Positions 35,515-44,475 are shown, counted from the first letter of the stretch. The stretch: DNA of 64,000 bases from Chitinophaga sp. GbtcB8 (GCF_019091455.1 NZ_JAGXJN010000002.1:186001-250000); one strand, 5' to 3'. Numbers and translations are program-made. The notes: generated from the letters alone by a model not told the origin.

Positions 35515-36714
35515 TTAATGCATCACTTCAAAAGCCCCAATGGCTCTCTGTGAGAGAAACCTGTTTCCATTATAATCCCTTTCGGGGTGCGTTAAGCGGG
35601 CACCTGCACCTGCCGCAGGACTATCATCCGGGATAGAATAATCCCCCCGCAACAACGGATCTTTACCTGTTATACTATGATGCTCCGCCACAGGCAGCTG
35701 CGGCTTCCACGCAGGATTCCCGGTCTGGAACCACAGGTTGTTGGAAAATATAAAGCTTTCAGGTACAGTGCCCGGGCCGGTGCTGCATGCAAGCCGCAGC
35801 TGATCATCAACATAAATGAGGTTATTACGAAAAATATTATCACTGCATTTTACAAAACGTATCGTGTCTTTATTTTCCTGCAATATGCGAATGACCCAGC
35901 GTGCGGGTTTGCAGATGGTGTTATTTACCACGGAGGATCGTGTGCAGCCTGCAAATGCCACCGGCACTCCGGATCCTGTGAACACACAACTTTGCACTTT
36001 TAGATCTGTTGCTTCGTAATTTGCATCAGCAGGCCTGAAGAACGCTGTGCCCGTGCTGCCACCAAGATTAATAGCCCTGCCGCCGGCATTTTGAAACCTG
36101 CATGCTTCAATAAGAATATCGCTGCTGCCGCCTTTCATTTGTATGGCATTTGCACCCATGTTCTCAAAATGGCATTGCCGGATAATACTTCTGTGGCAAC
36201 CCACCATATCGATACCACTGCCGCCTGCAGCGCCATTCAGAAAGGTACATTGCTGAACGATGAGATCATCCACACCGGACAGTTTCAACAGGTCATTGTT
36301 GCCGTTGGCCGCCATATCGCGGAAGGTGCAATGCTGCAGTACAATATGGTGCGCAGGAGTGGAGTAGGAGCTGCCATCATCGAAATTGAGGCCATTGCCT
36401 GTTTGCTTTGTAAACACAATCCCTTCAATATGAAGGTAAGCAACATCGCTGCCATGCCATGCAAAGTTTCCGCCTTCATACACCACTGCACTGCGCTTTT
36501 TTGCAATGATGTAGATCCATTTACCGGGACTGCCTTTCAGGTGCTGCAGATCTTGATTTCCGGAGTAGGAGCCGTTGTAGAGCAGGATTGTATCCCCGGG
36601 GCGTGCCTCGGTTGCCGCCGCCGCAATATCCGCGTAACGCTGCCCATAACCCGTATGTAACACCGCTGCAGATAAAGGACCATGAACAAACAACAAAAGG
36701 AGGAACAGGCGCAT
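35515..36714 (-). CDS. Exported right-handed beta-helix protein
   Basis: A 399-residue protein starting at the ATG at 36714, which gives a signal peptide (MRLFLLLLFVHGPLSAAV); an upstream ATG at 36837 only adds 41 residues without signal character. The remainder is a parallel beta-helix ('HHIVLQHCTFRDMAANGN', 'DDLIVQQCTFLNGAAGG', 'SDILIEACRFQNAGGRAINLGG'), ending in 'DDSPAAGAGARL..RDYNGN', the usual C-terminus of surface or secreted carbohydrate-active beta-helix proteins. No catalytic set of a named lyase family is evident. It is convergent with the DeoR gene (28 bases between stops). Confidence 0.75.
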   Translation of the reverse strand: MRLFLLLLFVHGPLSAAVLHTGYGQRYADIAAAATEARPGDTILLYNGSYSGNQDLQHLKGSPGKWIYIIAKKRSAVVYEGGNFAWHGSDVAYLHIEGIVFTKQTGNGLNFDDGSSYSTPAHHIVLQHCTFRDMAANGNNDLLKLSGVDDLIVQQCTFLNGAAGGSGIDMVGCHRSIIRQCHFENMGANAIQMKGGSSDILIEACRFQNAGGRAINLGGSTGTAFFRPADANYEATDLKVQSCVFTGSGVPVAFAGCTRSSVVNNTICKPARWVIRILQENKDTIRFVKCSDNIFRNNLIYVDDQLRLACSTGPGTVPESFIFSNNLWFQTGNPAWKPQLPVAEHHSITGKDPLLRGDYSIPDDSPAAGAGARLTHPERDYNGNRFLSQRAIGAFEVMH

Positions 36715-36907
36715 GGGGAGGTATTTACAGGGAAAATAATGTAAAAAACACAGATCAAAGCAATCCTTTCTTAGAACCGATTTTGGAACGCCTGTATAGA
36801 CTGCCGCAAAACCAGCTAATATTGGTATTTCTTTCAAGATGCTGATAACATGATCAATCCATTAATAATATCATATATTCGTAAACGTTATAGTTTGCTT
36901 TTGAGCA

Positions 36908-36934
36908 TAAAAAAGCCGCCGCTGAAAAGCGGCA
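36908..36934 (-). terminator. Intrinsic terminator after the alcohol dehydrogenase gene
   Basis: On the minus strand CAGCTGCCGCTTTTCAGCGG is followed by CGGC and a T6 run. The GCCGCT / AGCGGC stem with a short loop sits about 60 bases beyond the stop at 36995. Confidence 0.75.
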
Positions 36935-36994
36935 GCTGTGTCAGATTACATTTAGGAACTATTATTGTGGATTATATGCGATCTCCACAATTTT

Positions 36995-38029
36995 TTACGG
37001 GTTTGAGATCTGAAGCACCGTGCGGCCTTCAATCTCACCCTTTTTCATTTCATCAAAAATGGTATTAATGTCTTCCAGCTTTGCGGCGTGTACAGTTGCT
37101 TTTACTTTGCCTTCTACGGCAAAGGAAATGGCTTCCTGCATATCTTTACGGGTGCCAACAATAGAACCCCTTACGGTATAGCGGTTTAATACAGTTTCAA
37201 AAATGGGAAGGTCAAAGCTGCCCGGTGGCAGGCCGTTCAGGGAAATAGTACCTTTTCTGCGCAGCGCGGAAATGCCCTGTTTAAAAGCAATCGGCGATAC
37301 GGCTGTAACCAGCACGCCATGCATTCCGCCGGTTTCTTTCTTCAGCTTAATGCCGGGTTCTCCCTCTCTTGCATTAACGGTGATATCGGCGCCCAGTTTT
37401 TTAGCCAAGGCAAGCTTGTCGTCCGATATGTCTATTGCGGCTACATGAAGCCCCATTGCTTTGGCATATTGCACCGCGAGGTGCCCAAGCCCGCCAATGC
37501 CGGATATTGCCACCCATTCTCCTGGTTTGGTATCTGTTTCTTTCAATCCTTTATATACGGTTACGCCGGCGCAAACAATCGGCGCTATCTCCAGGAAGTT
37601 AATGCCGGCAGGAAAGTGTGCTACATAACGTGCATCAGCTACCACGTATTCTGCATAACCGCCGTCCACGCTATATCCACCGTTCTGCTGACCTTCACAA
37701 AGTGTCTCCCAGCCGGTAATGCAGTAATCACAGCATCCGCAGGCGCTATATAACCAGGGCACGCCCACAATGTCACCCTCTTTTACATTCTTAACACTAC
37801 GGCCCAGTGCTTCCACATATCCAATAGCTTCATGACCCGGTATCAGGGGGAGCTTGGGCTTTACCGGCCAGTCGCCCTGACAGGCATGCAGGTCTGTATG
37901 GCAAACGCCGCAGGTTACAACACGTACCAGGATCTCGTTTTCGCCGGGTTCTTTTACCGGTACCTGCTCTATTTGTAACGGTGCACCAAAGGCATGAATA
38001 ACTGCGGCTTTCATTGTTTTAGGCAACAT
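36995..38029 (-). CDS. Zinc-dependent alcohol dehydrogenase (AdhP/AdhA-like)
   Basis: A 344-residue medium-chain dehydrogenase. Catalytic zinc ligands are in 'CGVCHTDLHACQGDWP' and 'GHEAIGYVEALG', structural zinc cysteines in 'CGCCDYCITGWETLC', and the NAD-binding site in 'GIGGLGHLAVQYAKAMG'. It oxidises primary alcohols or reduces aldehydes in the cytoplasm. Start at 38029 (MLPKTMKAAV); the internal ATG at 38014 is the usual family start. It is a single gene with its own terminator; I see no clear link to the neighbouring polyol operon. Confidence 0.92.
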   Translation of the reverse strand: MLPKTMKAAVIHAFGAPLQIEQVPVKEPGENEILVRVVTCGVCHTDLHACQGDWPVKPKLPLIPGHEAIGYVEALGRSVKNVKEGDIVGVPWLYSACGCCDYCITGWETLCEGQQNGGYSVDGGYAEYVVADARYVAHFPAGINFLEIAPIVCAGVTVYKGLKETDTKPGEWVAISGIGGLGHLAVQYAKAMGLHVAAIDISDDKLALAKKLGADITVNAREGEPGIKLKKETGGMHGVLVTAVSPIAFKQGISALRRKGTISLNGLPPGSFDLPIFETVLNRYTVRGSIVGTRKDMQEAISFAVEGKVKATVHAAKLEDINTIFDEMKKGEIEGRTVLQISNP

Positions 38030-38198
38030 GGATCATGTATTAATAAGTGAATAATGGTGATGTTTCTTTGCTTTAAAGTGTATGTAAAAGAACAAATGGT
38101 TGACGGCTTATGGAATGATGGCTGTCAATAAACGGAATGACAGTTGTCAGAGAAGTGGTTTGCCATCATACGAATGACGACGATTGAAAAAGGGGGAG

Positions 38199-38457
38199 TA
38201 GTGGCCTGAGGCGATATTGGATGATCCTTCTGTTGGAAGAAAATTTACAGGACACGAAGGCATTAAGGATTATTTTGATAGCTACTTCATAGGATATAAA
38301 ACGCAAACTGAATTGGTTAATCATTCAGGATGATCCGCATGCCCGTCTGGAGGTTGTATTTACAGGAGAATTTCCGGAGGGAAAGATAGGAGGGGCGTTT
38401 GATTTTACATTCAATAACGGGAAAATATTCTTTGTAAAAGCAGATCTGATACACTAA
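38199..38457 (+). pseudogene. SnoaL-like (NTF2-fold) remnant, frameshifted
   Basis: Between the dehydrogenase and the oxidoreductase, two consecutive frames give one SnoaL-type chain. The first reads W-P-E-A-I-L-D-D-P-S-V-G-R-K-F-T-G-H-E-G and continues to ..TQTELVNHSG; the second, after a frame change near 38328, reads D-D-P-H-A-R-L-E-V-V-F-T-G-E and ends ..KIFFVKADLIH with TAA at 38455. The N-terminal part is missing and the front carries a stop. It is a decayed gene. Confidence 0.6.
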
Positions 38458-38467
38458 ACTGAAAGTA

Positions 38468-38602
38468 GTGAGTGAAAATAATTTTAATGAACTCATCCGC
38501 CGTTCTCTGAAAGAAAAGTACCATCAGTACAGCATCACGGCAGCGAATGGACGGTGGGAGAAGACGCCATTTGCACAACCAATAAGGAAAAATGGAGTAT
38601 GA
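38468..38602 (+). other. Short open frame of uncertain status
   Basis: A GTG-initiated frame of 44 codons 10 bases after the SnoaL-like remnant (product starting V-S-E-N-N-F-N-E-L-I-R-R). It has some coding look but no recognised relative and no length to judge. It may be another broken gene end in this decayed region. Confidence 0.25.
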
Positions 38603-38703
38603 TTAACCCAAACTGAGTGTACATACTCCATCGTTTCTTAACTCGTTCAAAGGAAATGATAACGATAATCGGCGCGTGGCGTACCCCTTCGGCGTTTTGA
38701 CTT

Positions 38704-39621
38704 TTAAGGGCGAACGCGGATGATCGTTTTTCCGCGGACCCGGTCGGCCGAATTGAAGGTAGCAACGGCGTCGTTGAGCGAAGATGTTTTGCCGATGTAG
38801 GTCCGCAGACGTCCCTCGCGCAGCCGCTGCACAATCTCATTCAACTGGTTTGGATCTGCAACGACAACAAAGTCGATTGTTGATCCGTTGACAGGTCGTG
38901 CTTCAGTCGGACCTGCGATGGTCACCAGCATTCCTCCAGACCTGATCAGTCCTGCGGATTGGTTGGTAATATCCCCACCGAAGATATCGAACACCAAATC
39001 GACACCGGCGGCGTCTTGCAACTTTTCGTTTTCAAGATCAATGTACTCGTGTGCACCGAAATCGAGCGCCGTCTTGCGGCCGTCTGCGCGGCCTGTACCG
39101 ATGACATAAGCACCGGCAGCACGTGCAAGCTGGGTTGCCATTGAACCCACAATGCCGGCGGCGCCGTGTACGAGAACTGTCTGCCCCGCGCGGAGGCGGC
39201 CATGCTCAAACAGCCCTTGCCATGCAGTCAGACCAGACATCACGAGGGCTGCGCCATCCATGAAGCTAACATCGGCCGGCAGTGGCGCAAGGTTGCGTGC
39301 CTCAACGGCTACTTACTCCGCCAGCGCGCCATCGCGGTACCAGTCTGTGAGGCCGAACACGCGCTGTCCTATGGATAGGCCCGTCGTTCCATAGCCAATG
39401 GCGGTGACAATGCCCGCCAGCTCATGACCAGGAATCGATGGCGTCCTGTCCCTGCCGGCGCGATCTGTCCAGGTCGCGGGCCACGACAGCTCATCTCCTG
39501 TTATTGCCGATGCATGAACCTCAACGATAACGTCATTTATCGCTGCTTGCGGCTCGGGCCGTTCCACAAGCTGCATTCCAGCCTTTCCTGCAGCCTGGTC
39601 TGTTACTACTATTGCTTTCAT
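38704..39621 (-). pseudogene. Quinone oxidoreductase-like MDR gene with an in-frame stop
   Basis: A 306-codon frame of a zinc-independent medium-chain NADP-dependent oxidoreductase: N-terminal 'EVHASAITGDELSW' and 'TPSIPGHELAGIVTAIGYG', the NADPH motif 'VLVHGAAGIVGSMATQLARAAGA', and the end 'SADRVRGKTIIRV'. At 39313-39315 a TAA interrupts it at the position where the family has A-x-Y-V/A-x-V (reads ..GALAE stop VAVEARNLAPLPAD). Both parts are in the same frame, so one base change explains it. The base composition is more GC-rich and the codon choice looks more like Proteobacteria than its neighbours, which suggests transfer. Confidence 0.75.
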
Positions 39622-39961
39622 ATTATACCTCTTTTTTTGGTCATCCGCAAACACCCACTTGAGGAAGTGTTGTTGCAGTACAATATTGTTTTCAACTAAT
39701 CTTATTAACCTGGTGTAAAATTAGAGCTTATCCTGGCTGGTTTGGTAGGCCAATTTCAAAATACTTAGGGGTCCAGTTAATGCAACCGGTGTCCGGTTCG
39801 CGGAAGGCAGCACTTATGGACAACAGCCGCCGTGGCTTACGTACTTAAAGAAAATCCTGAGGAGCTATCGAACGAAACCCGAACCTTTTTCGACCACAAA
39901 GAAAAAGAGGCTGCTCACTTCATATTGTGAGACAGCCTCTTCTGGTTACCACTGATTAATT
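39622..39961. other. Gene-free region before the GNAT terminator
   Basis: About 340 bases with no supported gene. Stretches around 39780-39930 are open in more than one frame and look like eroded coding sequence, but I recognise no family. Its right part holds the terminator of the GNAT gene. Confidence 0.4.
39906..39940 (-). terminator. Intrinsic terminator after the GNAT gene
   Basis: AGAGGCTGCTCAC pairs with GTGAGACAGCCTCT (one bulged base), and a run of five A follows on the left, which is a T5 tract on the minus strand. It lies 21 bases beyond the stop of the leftward gene at 39962. Confidence 0.8.
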
Positions 39962-40477
39962 TCAACTGGTGACGTTGAAGCTATTATGGTATTCCACAGT
40001 CCCCTCTGGTATCTCTCCTGTAAATGACTGTACCTGGAAATACTCAGCAGGAGCATGCAGGTACTGCAAACGGGCATCACTCCTGAATCCGAACCGGCCA
40101 TAATAAGAAGGTTCGCCCAGCACCACACATCCGGCTGCATGCAGCTTCCGCAATGCATCAATGGCGGCCCTGGTCAGGCCGGAACCCACGCCAGATCCCT
40201 GTTTGGAAGGCATCACCGATACAGGCCCCAGTCCAAACCAGCCTTCACTTCCTGAAGAAATGGTTACAGGCGATATAGCAATATGTCCTATCAATACTCC
40301 TTCCTCCTCTGCCACCAGAGAAACGGTCAGCTGACCATTTGCGCGCAGGGCTTTTATGATGAATGATTCTGTTCCACTGCTATATGCTGCTGAGGCAAAT
40401 GCAGCCTTCGTTACCTGATCAATAGCCCCGATATCAGAAGGCTCCTCCCTCCAGATACTATATTTGTATTTGTGCAT
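39962..40477 (-). CDS. GNAT N-acetyltransferase (YhbS-like)
   Basis: A 171-residue acetyl-CoA-dependent transferase. The acetyl-CoA motif is in 'GPVSVMPSKQGSGVGSGLTRAAIDALRK' (Q/R-x-x-G-x-G/A), and 'GCVVLGEPSYYGRFGF' is the C-terminal catalytic region of the YhbS/COG3153 type. The substrate is unknown. It is a single leftward gene with a perfect operator-like palindrome 82 bases before its start and a terminator after it. Confidence 0.88.
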   Translation of the reverse strand: MHKYKYSIWREEPSDIGAIDQVTKAAFASAAYSSGTESFIIKALRANGQLTVSLVAEEEGVLIGHIAISPVTISSGSEGWFGLGPVSVMPSKQGSGVGSGLTRAAIDALRKLHAAGCVVLGEPSYYGRFGFRSDARLQYLHAPAEYFQVQSFTGEIPEGTVEYHNSFNVTS

Positions 40478-40842
40478 TACTGATAGAATTAAAAAAAATA
40501 AAAGATACTCCCGCTGCCGAAGGCGCAGAAGACATGAATAGAATTATCAGCTGAAGATGTAATTACCTGGGTAATTACTGTAATACAATATCCATCATAC
40601 GCTGAAATTGAAGAAAAGTGAAATTCCACGCGAAAAATAAGGAAAATTGTGATACTCCCTTCATAACGGGCAGGCATATTTTTATGCTATCCATAAACAG
40701 TTTTATTTTTCAATTATTCGATCGTTACATTCAATGCAAAAAAAAGTAGTATAAAGCAGCTTCTGTGAACCCTATGGTATAAAACCCGGAACATTCATTT
40801 ATTATTTACGTAATTTTATGATACGTTGACTAAAATATACAA
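40478..40842. other. Divergent gap between GNAT and AraC genes
   Basis: About 365 bases without a supported gene. It carries the GNAT-side palindrome at 40559-40578 and AT-rich sequence before the AraC gene; I find no clear promoter pair. Confidence 0.4.
40559..40578. promoter_or_regulatory. Operator-like palindrome upstream of the GNAT gene
   Basis: GTAATTACC-TG-GGTAATTAC is a perfect 9-bp inverted repeat centred on two bases, the shape expected for a dimeric repressor site. It is 82 bases before the GNAT start and far (265 bases) from the AraC gene. Confidence 0.45.
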
Positions 40843-41649
40843 ATGAACTATGGTATCATACAACCGCCTCCACATCTTACCGGATATGTCCGGTTCTACT
40901 GGTTTGTAGAGGGCAATCTGCCATACGTTCATCATGCTTTTGCCTATCCTTGTCCCGAATTTATCTTTTGTTACAAAGGACATTTCAAGTATGGCATTGA
41001 GCATAGGAAAGAAACTATACTTACTTCCGGCATCTTCGGACAGACAAAAACCTTTAGCCGGGTGACCTTGAATAATGAGTACTTTGGGATATTTGGTGTT
41101 TACTTATACCCTCACGCATTCCTTCAATTATTTCACTTGCCGGCAAACGAACTTTCCAATCATTATGCAACCATGAGCTCAGTATTGGGAAAAGATGGGG
41201 AGATGCTTGAAGATAAAATGATGTTGGCCTCAAATAATCCTCAGAGAGCGAAACTTGTGTCTGACTTTCTGAAAAAACGACTGAAAAATGTGAAAACCGA
41301 ACACACCGCTATTTCTTCCGCTATCGCATCGGTTGTAGACTCTTATCATATGAGTTCAGTACAGGCTTTAGCCGATACCAATTTCCTATCACTACGACAA
41401 TTTGAACGGCGGTTCAAAGAATTGTCGGGCTTCAGCCCGAAATCATTTTTGCGGATTACGAGGTTTAATTCTGTTCTCAACAAAGATTTTCAACATCAAT
41501 CTTTAACTGAAATAGGTATAGAGTGTGGCTATTATGACCAATCGCACTTCATTCACGATTTTCAAAAATTTTCAGGTATTAGTCCAAAAGAATACTTTAA
41601 GAAGGAGATGCTTGCAGCGGCGGGTAGGGGTACGGTGGAGTTCCGATAA
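40843..41649 (+). CDS. AraC-family transcriptional regulator
   Basis: A 268-residue regulator. The N-terminal sensor ('GIIQPPPHLTGYVRFYWFVEG') resembles the DUF6597-type ligand-binding domain, and the C-terminal 100 residues hold the two helix-turn-helix units ('LADTNFLSLRQFERRFKELSGFSPKSFLRI' and 'LTEIGIECGYYDQSHFIHDFQKFSGISPKEYF'). The gene next to it on the same strand is a small membrane protein, 67 bases away, and then an aldo/keto reductase stump; AraC-membrane protein-reductase clusters are common in this phylum, so a deletion has removed most of the last gene. Confidence 0.92.
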   Translation: MNYGIIQPPPHLTGYVRFYWFVEGNLPYVHHAFAYPCPEFIFCYKGHFKYGIEHRKETILTSGIFGQTKTFSRVTLNNEYFGIFGVYLYPHAFLQLFHLPANELSNHYATMSSVLGKDGEMLEDKMMLASNNPQRAKLVSDFLKKRLKNVKTEHTAISSAIASVVDSYHMSSVQALADTNFLSLRQFERRFKELSGFSPKSFLRITRFNSVLNKDFQHQSLTEIGIECGYYDQSHFIHDFQKFSGISPKEYFKKEMLAAAGRGTVEFR

Positions 41650-41716
41650 CATCATGTCGTTTTTTTACAATTTTATCTTGGGCAGGAAGAATAATTTTGT
41701 ATAAATCCTTTTTGAT

Positions 41717-42160
41717 ATGGGAAAAATCATCTCATTTGTTTTATCTGTAAGTTTAATCATATCCTGTTGTTTATTTGCAACCGTAAAAACATTTTCGCAA
41801 ACAGATGAATCTGCAAATAAAGTATCAACTACTGAAACAAAAAAGTCTGCCCTTTTTAACGAAGGTGGTTATGTAAGAGGCATCACTCCTGCACGGGCTA
41901 TCGGGTTGGCAGAATTGCTTTTGGGTATATTGAGCATAGTCTTTGCCATCCGTGCTAAAAGACGTTCTTCAATAGCAGGAACAAAAACCGCCTTGATACT
42001 GGGCTTGCTTGCAATTGTTTTTAGTATAGTGCATTTCGTCACAACAGCAGGCGCTGTATTCGGGTCTGGAAGTGGGAAAGCCGGCGCAATTTTGGCTATA
42101 ATGTTAAGTTTAGCTGGCATAATACTTAGCGGGTTGGTTCTTCGCCGGAAAAAAATATAG
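41717..42160 (+). CDS. Small membrane protein, DUF6223-like
   Basis: A 147-residue protein with a signal-like first helix, then three membrane helices (about 62-80, 90-112 and 121-141): 'AIGLAELLLGILSIVFAIRAKR', 'TALILGLLAIVFSIVHFVTTAGAVFG' and 'GAILAIMLSLAGIILSGLVLRRKK'. The layout matches the DUF6223-type proteins that I recall beside AraC regulators; I am not certain of the family number. Its 3' end meets an aldo/keto reductase stump on the opposite strand. Confidence 0.6.
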   Translation: MGKIISFVLSVSLIISCCLFATVKTFSQTDESANKVSTTETKKSALFNEGGYVRGITPARAIGLAELLLGILSIVFAIRAKRRSSIAGTKTALILGLLAIVFSIVHFVTTAGAVFGSGSGKAGAILAIMLSLAGIILSGLVLRRKKI

Positions 42161-42162
42161 CA

Positions 42163-42279
42163 GCCAGCTTCAATAACATCTAATACCGTTTTTTTACATT
42201 CCTCATGGTCTGGAATTTGATAAACTCCCAAACCTAAAATGGGTATTTCTATGCCGTTGTTTAATATTACGTTTCTCAT
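42163..42279 (-). pseudogene. N-terminal stump of an aldo/keto reductase gene
   Basis: Read leftwards from the ATG at 42279: MRNVILNNGIEIPILGLGVY and QIPDHEECKKTVLDVIEAG, the unmistakable first beta-strand and helix of aldo/keto reductases. After 39 residues the frame leaves homology and runs into the antisense of the membrane-protein gene, so everything beyond about 42163 is lost. Just before it, a 25-codon frame (42353 to 42276) ends with TGA overlapping the reductase ATG; its nature is unclear. Confidence 0.75.
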
Positions 42280-42720
42280 TCCCTAGTGTTTGTCACTTCC
42301 TTTAAAAGGTTTAAATGGGCAAATGTTTGATCTATAGTGGGGTGATTGTTCATATTAAGGGTGAAATTTAGCTTATAATATTAACTAATTCAGTGTACCA
42401 TCTGCGCTTCAAGCGCTCTCCCAGCTCAATGCTAACACGAAGCAATATGCCAGGAACTGACATCCTTGCTCTTGTCTAAGGATAGTTAAATTATATCAGA
42501 GTTTATTGGCGACTGTTTGCTTTTTCCTTAATTACAGTTAATCTCCTCTCTGGTATTCTAAACCACTTGCTTACAGTTTACGGCGATGGTGTGGCATTTG
42601 ATCCCGATAGCTATCGGGAGTCAGTCCAACCGTTGCAAAAAAGCCAAATAGAATTACTAATGTTGAATTTTCAACTGTCTGCCCCACTATTGCCAAACCG
42701 TCGTACCTTGCTTCATTCAG
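42280..42720. other. Gene-poor stretch with a palindrome
   Basis: About 440 bases holding no supported gene apart from the 25-codon frame at its left edge. A perfect 18-base palindrome, TCCCGATAGCTATCGGGA, lies at 42602-42619; the core CCCGATAGCTATCGGG is a word I have seen repeated in Bacteroidota genomes, so it may be a dispersed repeat rather than an operator. Confidence 0.45.
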
Positions 42721-43842
42721 TCAAATAACTCGCTTTACTAAAGGAATTTTACGAATTAGCGCAACAAGCATGTAGGAAAATACAATACTTAAAATGCAGG
42801 CAATAATATATTTAATAGTTGGCTTAAGCGTTAAAGATACCAGCATAATAGTAACACCAACTACAACAGCGGAATGGAAAATATAAACCCCGTATCTATT
42901 TTCTCTTAGTATTGATAATATAAAATTTGTAAAGTTGAGTTTTTTCTTAAATAGATGAAGGAAAAAACCAGAGAAACCAATACACAAAAAGGTTTGGGCA
43001 AATGAAAGAGAAACTGATTCCCAGGTAATGCCCGAAACAAATTTATTAACTATAGGCGGATACTTTGAAAGAAGATAAATAATAACGCAAAAGTAAGTGG
43101 CTGCAATAAGTGAGATGGGAAACCATGTTATTGCCACTTTTCTGGAAAGATCATCAAGCCAATGCTTTCTGTATACTAATAATCCGATTGCATACATGAA
43201 AATGTAAGGAGTGATATTGGAAAACTCTATGCCAATAAAATTCTGTCCAAGTGGAAAAAATTGTCGCACTATGATTGTAAGACCACTGCATAGAAGAATA
43301 ATCATCAATATATTTACATGTGTAGGGATATTATTTGATAGACATTTTGAAATAGAAAAATGAGGTTTTATAAATTTCCAATAGCAAATATATACTAACT
43401 CAAAAGATATCAACACCAAAATAAACCACGCATGAGAAGTATACGGTTTAGCGTTTTGTTGTAATACATAACTAAACCATGACAATTGAGTTGTCCTATT
43501 ATGGATTTCAATATAATATAAAATACTTGGGGCAAGAATAATCATTACAAATAACAACGGTACCACTAGGCGAATTAATCTTACTTTTATAAATTTGGAT
43601 ACCCCTTTTTTCTCTAATGAAGGAATTGTTAAAAAAGCGGAAATGAAAAAGAATAGGCTCATAGAAAATGATGCCTCAAGTCCAGTTAAGGCCGAAAGGA
43701 AAATTCGAATTGTGCCAGTTAGTTTTTCAGATGTAACATAGCACCAGCCGCCCAGTGACCCATAACCAATACTAACATGATGGAGTACAACCAGAACAGA
43801 TAAGAATATCATAAGATTATCTAAATAATAAAGTCGCTTCAT
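42721..43842 (-). CDS. Acyltransferase-3 family membrane protein (OafA-like)
   Basis: A 373-residue integral membrane protein with about ten hydrophobic segments. The start 'LYYLDNLMIFLSVLVVLHHVSIGYG' holds the conserved histidine of acyltransferase-3 proteins, and 'SLFFFISAFLTIPSLEKKGVSKFIKVRLIRLVVPLL' matches the family's second block (F-I-S-x-x-x ... R-x-x-R-L-x-x-P). These enzymes acylate surface sugars, lipids or peptides. The gene is clearly more AT-rich than its neighbours and lies in the decayed region next to a tRNA gene, which suggests recent acquisition. Confidence 0.88.
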   Translation of the reverse strand: MKRLYYLDNLMIFLSVLVVLHHVSIGYGSLGGWCYVTSEKLTGTIRIFLSALTGLEASFSMSLFFFISAFLTIPSLEKKGVSKFIKVRLIRLVVPLLFVMIILAPSILYYIEIHNRTTQLSWFSYVLQQNAKPYTSHAWFILVLISFELVYICYWKFIKPHFSISKCLSNNIPTHVNILMIILLCSGLTIIVRQFFPLGQNFIGIEFSNITPYIFMYAIGLLVYRKHWLDDLSRKVAITWFPISLIAATYFCVIIYLLSKYPPIVNKFVSGITWESVSLSFAQTFLCIGFSGFFLHLFKKKLNFTNFILSILRENRYGVYIFHSAVVVGVTIMLVSLTLKPTIKYIIACILSIVFSYMLVALIRKIPLVKRVI

Positions 43843-44001
43843 TTGCTACATCTAATTTGACATCATAAATAAATGTCTTGAAGAGGGATTTGTATGTATG
43901 CGGCACAACTCTTGTACTTACGAAACCTCCAACTACCGATTTGCATCAATACAACAAATATACGCGGCATTTACGCAATATGCTCTCAGCGCAGTGTTTT
44001 G

Positions 44002-44238
44002 TCAGATCATTGAGGTCTGGCGGCAGTAACATCCCCTGATTTTTGCCTCTGGGGTGGTACTGATCACAATCTTATTTTCCTCATCCCATTCTTCGGGTAG
44101 AATCTTCCGGCTTAATGAAATTTCCGTACGCAGGCCGTCAATTGTAACACGAGCGGAAATAGGGGCTTTGCCATCTTTGGCTTTCCGGGCTATACTTCTT
44201 TTTATCCAGAATAGAATAGAAAGGTCCTGCTTACTCAT
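44002..44238 (-). pseudogene. N-terminal stump of a tyrosine-type site-specific integrase
   Basis: A 78-residue frame beginning 'ILFWIKRSIARKAKDGKAPISAR', then 'VTIDGLRTEISLSRKILPEEWD', the Arm-type DNA-binding domain at the start of Bacteroidota tyrosine recombinases (which have about 400 residues). Homology stops after about 70 residues and the frame ends at 44002, so the core-binding and catalytic domains are lost. It lies 237 bases from a tRNA-Lys gene, the usual arrangement of integrative elements. Confidence 0.75.
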
Positions 44239-44322
44239 AGCTATCGTTTTTAAGATGGTTAAGAATGAAATACTTTGAAATACTTTTGAGTTGGTCCAAA
44301 TTTTTTCAAACTGCCATCCATC

Positions 44323-44376
44323 ATTCGGTTACCTAAAATTGCAGATTTTGCAAGGTAACCGGATAGGTAACCGAAT
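44323..44376. repeat. Repeat cluster beside tRNA-Lys (possible attachment or arm sites)
   Basis: ATTCGGTTACCTA (44323-44335) and its exact reverse complement TAGGTAACCGAAT (44364-44376) flank a third copy of the core, AAGGTAACCGG (44352-44362). The three copies of GGTAACCG sit between the integrase stump and the tRNA gene, a position where integrase arm sites are expected. Confidence 0.5.
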
Positions 44377-44475
44377 CGATAGCTACTGATAGACTTTCTT
44401 TGAAATACAATTTTTCGCAAAACCGCTACAGCGGCATGTATAAACGAAAAAAGGCATTCTTTAGAATGCCTTCTG

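Noticed and set aside
39725..39935. Open stretch resembling coding sequence before the GNAT terminator
   Set aside because: It is open in more than one frame with no start, no family signature and no clear end; only noted as possibly eroded sequence.
40489..40677. Short reverse frame between the GNAT and AraC genes
   Set aside because: Low-complexity product without a signature; overlaps the operator-like palindrome.
41869..42162. Reverse-strand frame through the membrane-protein gene as a full aldo/keto reductase
   Set aside because: Homology to aldo/keto reductase stops at 42163; the rest is just the antisense of the DUF6223-like gene.
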